NCBI RefSeq assembly: GCF_000331775.1
Contig: NZ_CAPJ01000222.1
Coordinates: forward strand, 1-43,393
DNA: 43,393 bases
Direction: 5' to 3'
Source of the DNA: Xanthomonas translucens pv. translucens DSM 18974
GTDB lineage: Bacteria; Pseudomonadota; Gammaproteobacteria; Xanthomonadales; Xanthomonadaceae
Part shown: positions 36,388-43,393 of the stretch, one piece after another
Layout of the letters: each line of letters opens with the position of its first letter
Position numbering within the stretch: the stretch's first letter is position 1
The notes under the pieces: generated by a model
What the model was told of the DNA's origin: nothing
The model's database searches: none
Seen by the model: the letters and a program-made list of their open reading frames with translations, nothing else
Made by a program: the position numbers and the translations under genes

Positions 36388-37926
36388 TTAAACCATTGCA
36401 TTAGCTTCGCACTGCCGGTAGCATGCGCAGCGTCCGGCTTTGCCGGAGATGCGCCACAAACCGTTCTCCGGCTTCGGTCGGATTTTGAAGAGGCCCGCGC
36501 CTTGGTGCGCGTGGCCTCTTTTTTTTGCCCGGCGCGCGGCCGGGCGGCCCGCTCCGCGCGGCAGGATGCCCTGCCCGACCATCACCTGCACCCAGCTGAT
36601 CTCGGCGAACATCTCATCGCCGTTGCGGTAGAAACGGCCGCTGTCGCCGAACAGGTCCAGCGTCGCCTGCAACTCCGGGGTGATCGCCATGGTGCGGCAC
36701 TGCCGCCAGAAGTCGCTGTCGTCGCGCTCGGTGGCGGTGTAGTGCAGCACCAGGAAATCGCGGATGCGGTCGAACTCGAAGGCGATGCGGTCGTTGTAGC
36801 GCTGCACCAGCACCGGGCTGATGCCCTCGCGCGGGAACAGTTCCAGCAGCTTGGAGATGCCGGACTGGATCAGGTGGATGCTGGTGGATTCCAGCGGCTC
36901 CATGAAGCCGCTGGCCAGGCCCAGCGCGACCACGTTGCGGTTCCATACCTGCTTGCGGCGGCCAGTGACGAAGCGCAGCGGGCGCGGATCGGCCAGCGCC
37001 GCGCCGTCCAGATTGGCCAGCAGGGTGGCCGCGGCTTCGTCGTCGCTGATGTGCGCGCTGGAATACACGTAGCCGTTGCCAGTGCGGTGCTGCAGCGGGA
37101 TGCGCCATTGCCAGCCGGCCGCGCGCGCGGTGGCGCGGGTGTACGGCGTCGGCGGGCCGACCTTGGCGCAGGGCACCGCCAGCGCGCGGTCGCACGGCAG
37201 CCAGTGGGTGAAATCGTGGTAGCCGGTGTGCAACGCCTGCTCGATCAGCAGGCCGCGGAACCCGGAGCAGTCAATGAACAGGTCGCCGGCGATCGTGTCG
37301 CCCGAGGCCAGCCGCACCGAGAGCACATCGCCCGATTCCGGATGCAGTTGCACCTGCTCGACGATGCCTTCGTGCCGGGTCACCCCGCGCTGCTCGGAAA
37401 AATGGCGCAGGAACGCCGCGTACAGCGAGGCGTCGAAATGGTAGGCGTAGGCGATGTTGCCCAGCGGCGAATTGGGCGGCGCATCGCTGGCCGAGGTCAT
37501 GAATTTGCCGCGCCTGGAGGCTACGGTGTTGAGCGTGTAGGCGCCCAGCGGCTTGGCCTTGCCGGCCAGCGCCTGCTTGAACCAGTACTGCTGGAACGGC
37601 AGCAGCCCGAGCGAATGCCCGATCTCGGTGCCGAAGCCGTGGATGTAGGAGGTGCCCGGCCGCTGCCAGTCGACGAACTCGATGCCGAGCTTGAAGCTGC
37701 CCTGGGTCTGGCGCACGAACTCGGCTTCGTTGATGCCGAGCAGGTTGTTGAAGGCTTTGATGTGCGGCACGGTGGCCTCGCCGACGCCGACGATGCCGAT
37801 CTGTTCCGACTCGATCAGGGTGATGCGGTAGTCCGGGCCCAGCACGCGCGCCAGCGCGGCGGCCGCCATCCAGCCGGCGGTGCCGCCGCCGACGATGACC
37901 AGATTGCGGAGAGGGGCGGCGATCAT
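36388..37926 (-). CDS. Flavin-dependent tryptophan-halogenase family protein with replaced C-terminus
   Basis: FAD-binding protein with GGGTAGWM at residues 13-20, Lys79 in SFKLG, the WxWxIP motif at 272-277 (WQWRIP) and [10 protein letters not shown] with Glu346. Lys79 and Glu346 sit at the numbers known for PrnA. Such proteins are common beside TonB-dependent receptors in Xanthomonas and Caulobacter nutrient loci; few have proven halogenase activity. After residue 458 (GQGILPRG) the expected YHPLVD-type C-terminal part is gone. Instead 54 low-complexity basic residues follow, and these overlap the pyrF-side terminator on the other strand. The gene has therefore lost its true 3' end, probably by deletion. 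It starts about 120 bp after the receptor pseudogene. The product may be unstable or inactive. Confidence 0.8.
   Translation of the reverse strand: MIAAPLRNLVIVGGGTAGWMAAAALARVLGPDYRITLIESEQIGIVGVGEATVPHIKAFNNLLGINEAEFVRQTQGSFKLGIEFVDWQRPGTSYIHGFGTEIGHSLGLLPFQQYWFKQALAGKAKPLGAYTLNTVASRRGKFMTSASDAPPNSPLGNIAYAYHFDASLYAAFLRHFSEQRGVTRHEGIVEQVQLHPESGDVLSVRLASGDTIAGDLFIDCSGFRGLLIEQALHTGYHDFTHWLPCDRALAVPCAKVGPPTPYTRATARAAGWQWRIPLQHRTGNGYVYSSAHISDDEAAATLLANLDGAALADPRPLRFVTGRRKQVWNRNVVALGLASGFMEPLESTSIHLIQSGISKLLELFPREGISPVLVQRYNDRIAFEFDRIRDFLVLHYTATERDDSDFWRQCRTMAITPELQATLDLFGDSGRFYRNGDEMFAEISWVQVMVGQGILPRGAGRPAARRAKKRGHAHQGAGLFKIRPKPENGLWRISGKAGRCACYRQCEANAMV
36490..36526 (+). terminator. Intrinsic terminator downstream of pyrF
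   Basis: GAGGCC-CGCGC, loop CTTGGT, GCGCG-T-GGCCTC: an 11-bp stem with one bulged T, followed by eight T. It is a strong plus-strand terminator. It lies inside the altered 3' end of the halogenase-family frame on the minus strand, which supports the view that this end is not original coding sequence. Confidence 0.85.
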
Positions 37927-37971
37927 GCGTGCGCGGTCCTGTACGGAAAGAAGGGAATATCCGATACGCGA

Positions 37972-37991
37972 ACGGGGCCAAGCGGCCCCGT
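37972..37991. other. Perfect 8-bp hairpin between receptor and halogenase genes
   Basis: ACGGGGCC, loop AAGC, GGCCCCGT, between the receptor stop and the halogenase-family start. There is no T-tract on either strand, so it is not a classical terminator. It may act as an mRNA-stabilising or processing stem that separates expression of the two genes. Confidence 0.5.
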
Positions 37992-38044
37992 CCGGAAAAA
38001 CCCCACGCGCGCCAGTCGGGCACGCGCGCGGGCGATGCGGTGGA

Positions 38045-41000
38045 TCAGAACTTGGCGCCGATTTCGAAGCTCACCGTGCGCGGGAAATAATTGATATCGC
38101 CCGTCTTGTTGATGGTGATGTCCGGATCGAACTGGCCGTTGGAGCCGAAGCCGTTGTACACGTACGAGGTGTAGTTGTTGAAGTTGAAGGCGTTCAGCAG
38201 GTTGACGCGCGCCGACAGCTTGAAGTCGTTGTACACGGTGAACTCCTTGGTCGCCTGAAAATCCACCGTGCGGTAGCCCCAGATCTTGCCGCCGAGCAGG
38301 AACTTGCCGCTGGCCGGCGGCACCACACCGACCTGCTGGCAGGTGCCGCCATCCGCGTCGACCTTGCCGTAGCAGGCGATGGTGTTGATCGGCTCGGGTG
38401 TGGCCAGCACCAACTTGGCGCCGAAGGTGACGCCCCACGGACCGTCGATCGAACCGGACGCGACGAAGCGGTGCGCCGCCACGGCATCGGACTTCACGAA
38501 CGGATAGTCGTGGATGGTCGCCTTGTCGAACCCGTACGCTTCGTCGATGTTGCGGTTCTGGCGCGCGCTGGTGTGGGTGTAGGACAGGTTCAGACCCCAA
38601 CCCGACTCCTTGGTGTACGGCTTCTCCGCCGACAACAGCACCTGGCTGCTGCGCTGCTCCAGGCCGTTGCTGCCGATGATGGTGTTCTGGTAGCCGGGCA
38701 CCGGCTCGCCCCACGGCGCGCTGCCGTTCTGGAAGTAGGAACCGTCCGGATAGCGGTTGATCAGCGACATCGCGAAACCGTCGTAGCTGAGAATGCGCTG
38801 GAAGGTCACGTCGGTGAGCCAGTTGCCGACCTGGTTGCTGATGCCGATGCTGTACTGGTCGCTGTACGGGGTCTTGAGCTTGTTGTTGAACATGAACAGC
38901 TCGGCGCTGCCGCTGACGCCGGGAATCGAGGTCAGCTGATCCACGCCGTTGAGGTAGCGCGGATCCCACGCGATGCAGGTGCGGTCGGAGCGGTAGCACT
39001 GGCTGGTGGCGGGGTTCCGGAAATACACCGCGACCGGCGACAGCGCCGCCTTGCTGGTTTCCAGCGCCAGCTGCTCGAACAGGTTGCGGTCGTAGGAACG
39101 GCCGGCGCCACCGTGCAGCACGGCGCTTTCGTCGCCAAAGAAGTCGTAGGAGAAGCCCAGGCGCGGCGCCCAGCCATCCTTGAAGTTCTTGCGGTTGTTG
39201 CCGGTGCTGATGTAGTCGGCGACATTGATGCCGCTGGGCAGCAGGCGGTTGGCCCAGGGCTGGCCCGGGTTGGCCGGATCGTCGGCGTACAGCGCATTGA
39301 CGAAGTCCTGCGAGGTGACGAAGTCGGTGTAGGCCGGGCTCTTCTCGTAGTCCCAGCGCACGCCGGCGTTGATCATCAGCTTGTCGGTCGCGGCCCAGTC
39401 GTCCTGGATGTAGATGCCGTACTGCTTGGACGGCGATTCCACCGTGGCCTTCTGGCCCGGTGTGGCGTACGGGGCGACGAAGTCCACGCGGTACGGTGTG
39501 GACGCGACGCCATCGGCATCCACCGAATAGCTGAACTGCGGATTCAGCGCGGCCGCATCTTGCGAGGTCAGCTTGATGTCCTTGTAGCTCACGCCCATCT
39601 TGATGGTGTGTTCGCCGTGCCACTGGAAGCTGGTGAAGGTCAGGTCGTTCTGCAGGAACCAGCCCTTCTGGCTCTTGCGCTGCACGTTGGCGCCGCCGGC
39701 CGAACCGGTCTGCAGGAAGCTGTATTCGTCCACGTCGTTGGAGCCGGCGCGCGGGGACAGGTAGTTGTAGACAATGCCGTTGCCGATGCTCATCGGCGTC
39801 GGGTTGTTCTCAGAATTTTCGGTGCCGACGATCAATTCGTTGAACCAATTGTCGGCGCTGTGCTGCCAGCGCAGGTTGGCACGCTTGTCCTTGTTGATCT
39901 TGTTGGTGCCGTGGCCGGCCGCGCTTTGCCCGCCGACGTTGGCGACCTGGGTCTCGTCGCGGTACTGCCCGCTCAGCTCGATGCGGTCGCGGTCGGTCGG
40001 CTCGAAATCGATCTTGCCGAAGTACAGGTCCTCGGTGAACGGCAGGTTGGCGGGACCGTACAGGCTGGACAGGTTGGACGGCAAGAAGCCGACGAACGGG
40101 CCGGCTTCGGGGCTGGACAGGACGGTCTTTGGCTGGACATTTTCCTTGCCCTCGTAAGCGACGAAGAAATGCATGCGGTCCTGGATGATCGGGCCGCCGA
40201 GCGCGAAGCCGTATTCCTTGATCTGCGAATCGGACTTGTCGATGCCTTCCTCGTCAGGACGCTTGTCGCGCATGTCCTGGTCGGTGTAGCGGAAGAACGT
40301 CTCGCCGTGTAACTCATTGGTACCGGACTTGGTCGCCGCGGTGATCGCCGCGCCGCTGATCTGGCCTTACTCGGCCTTGTAGTTGGAGGTGATGACCTTG
40401 TATTCACCGATCGCCAACTGCGGGAACGGATTGCCCTGGGTATCGCTCTGGCCGGCGATGCCGCCGCCCTTGACGTAGCTCTTCTGGCCAACGCCGTCGA
40501 TGTACAGATTGCCGGCGCTGGCGTTGGAGGCACCGCCACGCAGCTTGGTGTTGCCGCTGCCATCGACCTGGAACACCATGCCCGGCACGGTATCGGCGAA
40601 CTCGAGGAAATTGCGCGTGGCCTGCGGCAACTGCTGGATCTGGCGCAGCGACACCACGTTGCCTACTTCCGAGGTCTTGACGTCCTTGAGCATCGGCGCG
40701 TTGACGGTCACCGTGTCCAGCGTGGTCGCCGCGCCGCCCGGGGCGGCAGCGGTACCGCCGTCGAGATTGACCGTGGACGAGGAGGCGACCTGCAGCGTCA
40801 CGTTGCGCTTGATGCCGTTGGCCTCGACCGTATAGGTGCCCGGCGGCAGGCCGACGATGGTGTAGCTGCCGTTGGCGGCGACCGGCGTGCGCCGCACCGA
40901 ACCGGTGGCGGTATTGGTGACGACCACTTCGGCGCCGGCCTGGGCATGGCCGCGCAGGATCGCGGTGCTGGTCTGCGCCATCGCCGGCATCGTCGCGAAC

Positions 41001-41071
41001 AGGCTGGTGGCCAGGGCGCAGCACAGTAGGCTGCGTGCGGGCAGAGTGGACGCGGAACGCTTTCTCTTCAT
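38045..41071 (-). pseudogene. Oar-like TonB-dependent receptor interrupted by an in-frame TAA
   Basis: A full receptor frame of 1009 codons starts at ATG 41071, eight nt after a strong GGAGGGG site. It has a signal peptide (residues 1-32, ending ATMPAMAQ), a carboxypeptidase-regulatory-like domain at about 38-105 (GSYTIVGLPPGTYTVEANG), a TonB-box-like TLDTVTV near 118-123, a plug with LRGGASNASAGNLYIDG, and a 22-strand-type barrel ending in FEIGAKF. Codon 235 (40367-40369) is TAA, within NYKAE-stop-GQISG. Relatives have Tyr or Phe at this place. The frame is unchanged across the stop, so one base change explains it. Everything after the early plug would be lost, giving a dead receptor unless suppressed. 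It lies between the LacI regulator gene and the halogenase-family gene, as in intact Xanthomonas uptake loci. Confidence 0.85.
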
Positions 41072-41117
41072 GACAGAAACCCCTCCCAGGGCAGTAAACG
41101 GGTTCATCCGTTGTTTT

Positions 41118-41146
41118 TTATAATTGGATACAGGCAGTGACGGCAA
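41118..41146 (-). promoter_or_regulatory. Candidate sigma-70-like promoter of the receptor
   Basis: Read on the minus strand: TTGCCG (41146-41141), 17-nt spacer, TTATAA (41123-41118) in an unusually AT-rich patch, about 45 bp ahead of the receptor ATG. No LacI-type operator was seen here. Confidence 0.45.
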
Positions 41147-41163
41147 AAACGCGATGGGCGCTG

Positions 41164-42228
41164 TCAGTCCATGGCGGCCCTTCGCTGGCCGCTGGACGCG
41201 CGGACGATCAATTGCGGAACGAGATCGGTGGCGAGCAGCGCTTCCGCGGCCGGTGCGGCGGCTTGCGGTTCCAGCGCGGCGATCAGCAGTTGCATCGCGC
41301 GCGCGCCGAAGCCGGCGATGTCCACGCGCATCGTGGTCAGCGCCGGATGCACGTAGCGCGCCATCGGCACGTCGTCGAAACCGGCCAGGGCGATGTCGTC
41401 GGGTACGCGCAGGCCGGCGTGGGTGAAGGCGAACAGGCAACCGAGCGCCATCATGTCGTTGGCCGCGAACACCACGTCCGGGCGCAGGCCCTGCAGCAGC
41501 GCCTGCCCGGACCGGTAGCCGGAAGCTTCGTCGAAATCGCCCGGCAACACCCGCGGCGGCACCTGCGGGCAGCGCTCGCGCAGTTCGTCGCGGTAGCCGC
41601 GCAGGCGCTCGCGTGCGTCGAAGTTGGCGTCCGGCCCGGCGATGAAGGCGATGCGGCGGTGGCCGCTGTCGAGCAGGTGGCGGGTCATCGCGCGCGCGCC
41701 GCCATAGTTGTCCACGTTGAGCACCTGCGCGTCGGCGATGCGCTCGGCGCAGTTCATCAGCACCGCCGGCAGCGTGTCGGGCAGCATGTCGGTGGCGTCC
41801 TCGGTAGCGGTACCCAGATAGGGCGACATGAGCAGCAGCCCGTCCACGCGTCCGGGCATGCGCCGCACCGCCAGCCGCTGCTCTTCCGGCTCGCCGTGGT
41901 AGCTGGACACCAGCAGGTGCAGGCCGCGCTCGCGCGCGATCAGGTCGATGCCGCGGATCAGTTCGGAGAAGAACTCGCCGTGCAGGTCGGGCAGGACCAC
42001 GCCGATGGTGTGGGTGCGGCGGCTGCTGAGGCTGCGCGCGGCGTGGTGCGGCACGTAGTGCAGGGTGCGCGCGGCTTCCAGCACGCGCGCGCGCACCGGT
42101 TCGGCCACGTGCTGGTGGCCGTTCATGGTGCGCGATACGGTCGCCACCGAGACGTTGGCCAGGCGTGCCACATCCTTGATGGTGATGCTCGCGCGCTGTT
42201 CCGGCGGGTGTGCGATGCGCGGATTCAC
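41164..42228 (-). CDS. LacI/GalR-family transcriptional regulator
   Basis: A 354-residue repressor-type regulator. Start GTG 42228 is chosen because GGAGG lies 7 nt upstream; the longer frame from 42351 adds a random-looking leader. The helix-turn-helix is ITIKDVARLANVSVATVSRT, then the hinge helix region (HHAARSLSSRRT). The sugar-binding periplasmic-like domain follows, with THTIGVVLPDLHGEFFSEL, VDGLLLMSP, DSGHRRIAFIAGP, DVVFAANDMMALG and DIALAGFDDVPMARYVHP. All are canonical, and the gene looks intact, unlike its neighbours. It presumably controls the receptor and halogenase-family genes downstream; a consensus operator lies ahead of its own gene. The ligand cannot be told from the sequence. 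Confidence 0.92.
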   Translation of the reverse strand: MNPRIAHPPEQRASITIKDVARLANVSVATVSRTMNGHQHVAEPVRARVLEAARTLHYVPHHAARSLSSRRTHTIGVVLPDLHGEFFSELIRGIDLIARERGLHLLVSSYHGEPEEQRLAVRRMPGRVDGLLLMSPYLGTATEDATDMLPDTLPAVLMNCAERIADAQVLNVDNYGGARAMTRHLLDSGHRRIAFIAGPDANFDARERLRGYRDELRERCPQVPPRVLPGDFDEASGYRSGQALLQGLRPDVVFAANDMMALGCLFAFTHAGLRVPDDIALAGFDDVPMARYVHPALTTMRVDIAGFGARAMQLLIAALEPQAAAPAAEALLATDLVPQLIVRASSGQRRAAMD

Positions 42229-42384
42229 CAGCGTGCCTCCAGGGTCGGCAACGGCTTGCCCAGCGCCACGCCGCGGCGGGCGATGCAAGCGTGACGCAGC
42301 GCGCGGAAAATTTCTGATAGGTATCGCACTGGGACCCCCGTCCAGTACCACCTCGAGTTGAGGTTGGCGGACGTTAGCAACAAC

Positions 42385-42398
42385 TGCAAGCGGTTACA
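42385..42398. promoter_or_regulatory. LacI/GalR-type operator
   Basis: TGCAAGCGGTTACA fits the TGNAARCGNTTNCA consensus at every fixed position, centred on CG as usual for this family. It is 157 bp upstream of the LacI-type start, in the divergent region shared with the lipoprotein gene, which suggests autoregulation. Confidence 0.6.
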
Positions 42399-42624
42399 TG
42401 ATGCGCCGCAACATTGCGCAATCGGGCGGCACGCTGTGCGATACGCCGACATTGCGCCGATAGCGTTGTCTCGGCAAGGCCGATCGGGCCAAGCATTGTC
42501 CTGCCGCGACATCGGTATCGCGTCCCGCAACCGCGGCAACGGCAGCGCACGGGCGCGCGGCTTGCCGGAATCGCGCGCGCCCAGCAAGATGCGGAACGTT
42601 TTGGGGAACGAGCCGAATTAGAGT

Positions 42625-43393
42625 ATGTCGCCGCCACGCCCGACCCGGCTTATGCCCTTGCATGTCGTCCCAGCGCTGCTGCTGGCCGCGCTGGCCCTGT
42701 CCGGCTGCAAGCGCAGCCCTGCCGAGTTGCCCGGTGCCAGCGCCGAACCGGCCGCGGCCGTGCGCGAGCTGGCGCGCACGCTGCAGCGCAACGACCTGGC
42801 CGGCTATGCCCGTGCCGCGGTCCCGCCCGAGCAGTACCAACGCCTGGAGCAGGCCTGGAGCGAGGACCGCAGCCGCTGGCCGCTGACCCAGCTGCCGCTG
42901 GCCGAGCGCCTGCCCGAAGTGCTCGACACCCTGGCCGCGCCGGACGCAGAGCGCCAGCTGCAGCGCGCCTTCGACGCGCAATTCGGCGGGCAGACCGCGA
43001 GCCTGCGCCAGGCCGCGCATTCGCTGGGCCTGTTCGGCGTGCAGTACCTGCGCAACCAGGGCGACTACACGCCGGAGCAGCGCGGCCACTACGTGCAGCT
43101 GGTGCAGGGGCTGAGCGGCTGGGCCGAAGATGCGCCGTTGGCCGAGCGCAAGCGCGCGCAGGCGGCGATCGCGCAGCTCAGCGCCGCCGCGCGCCGCACC
43201 GGCCTGCGCAGCGACGCCGACCTGCACGGCCTGGGCATGGAGCAGAGCCTGCAGCGGCTCGGCCCGTTCCTGGGCGAGCTGAAGACGGTGCTGGCCGACT
43301 ACGGCCTGGACCTGGACGCCAGCGCGCGCGAACTGCGCACCGGGCTGGTCAGCCAGCAGGGCGACCAGGCCGTGGTGCGCATCCAGTACCCGC
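42625..43393 (+). CDS. Hypothetical lipoprotein (3' end beyond window)
   Basis: An open frame runs to the end of the window (256 codons so far). ATG 42625 gives a lipoprotein signal with two Arg before LMPLHVVPALLLAALALSGC, lipobox LSGC. A second in-frame ATG at 42652 also precedes the hydrophobic stretch but would lack the positive charges. The mature part is a helical, Ala/Leu/Gln-rich protein with LARTLQRNDLAGYARAAVPP and EQRGHYVQLVQGLSGW; I recognise no catalytic motif. It probably belongs to a lipoprotein family of unknown function in Xanthomonadaceae. It is divergent from the LacI-type regulator. Confidence 0.75.
   Translation, partial: MSPPRPTRLMPLHVVPALLLAALALSGCKRSPAELPGASAEPAAAVRELARTLQRNDLAGYARAAVPPEQYQRLEQAWSEDRSRWPLTQLPLAERLPEVLDTLAAPDAERQLQRAFDAQFGGQTASLRQAAHSLGLFGVQYLRNQGDYTPEQRGHYVQLVQGLSGWAEDAPLAERKRAQAAIAQLSAAARRTGLRSDADLHGLGMEQSLQRLGPFLGELKTVLADYGLDLDASARELRTGLVSQQGDQAVVRIQYP

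Overview
The window reads as chromosomal DNA of a plant-associated Xanthomonas (Xanthomonadaceae, gammaproteobacteria). The evidence is high GC with typical Xanthomonas gene content (tamAB, pyrF, yceH, a LacI/TonB-dependent receptor/tryptophan-halogenase locus), an AvrE-family type III effector and a perfect HrpX-type PIP box. The species cannot be fixed from the sequence. A hrp-type pathogen outside the effector-poor lineages fits, but that is inference.

Layout. (1) 0.16-2.5 kb: a lower-GC trehalose-6-phosphate synthase with an effector-like N-terminal extension, followed by a wrecked IS5-type transposase. (2) 2.5-8.2 kb, minus strand: tamA and tamB, the translocation and assembly module for outer-membrane proteins and autotransporters. 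(3) 8.2-9.5 kb: no convincing gene, but a textbook PIP box with a -10 element, 615 bp ahead of (4) a 1788-residue AvrE-family effector (9.5-14.8 kb). (5) 15.2-17.1 kb: an acetyltransferase broken by one stop codon, a DinB-fold protein and yceH. (6) 17.2-34.4 kb, minus strand: a two-partner secretion / contact-dependent inhibition (CDI)-like locus. It has transporter fhaC/cdiB, a 4.6-thousand-residue fhaB/cdiA exoprotein, a small AT-rich membrane-protein gene overlapping its 3' end (candidate immunity protein), and a 0.8-kb orphan copy of an internal fhaB segment. (7) 34.7-36.4 kb: class C acid phosphatase and pyrF, translationally overlapping. (8) 36.4-42.2 kb, minus strand: LacI-type regulator, an Oar-like TonB-dependent receptor interrupted by one stop, and a tryptophan-halogenase-family gene with a replaced C-terminus. 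This looks like a decaying nutrient-uptake locus. (9) 42.6 kb to the end: a lipoprotein running off the window.

How it fits together. Two genes look aimed at plant cells (trehalose-phosphate synthase and AvrE family). One locus looks aimed at neighbouring bacteria: the hydrophobic C-terminal domain of FhaB paired with a two-helix membrane protein suggests a membrane-acting toxin and its immunity protein, unnamed as far as I can recognise. The orphan cassette, the 777-bp repeats inside fhaB, the transposase remnant and three damaged genes show a region under active rearrangement and gene decay. All family assignments come from reading motifs by eye; no searches were run.
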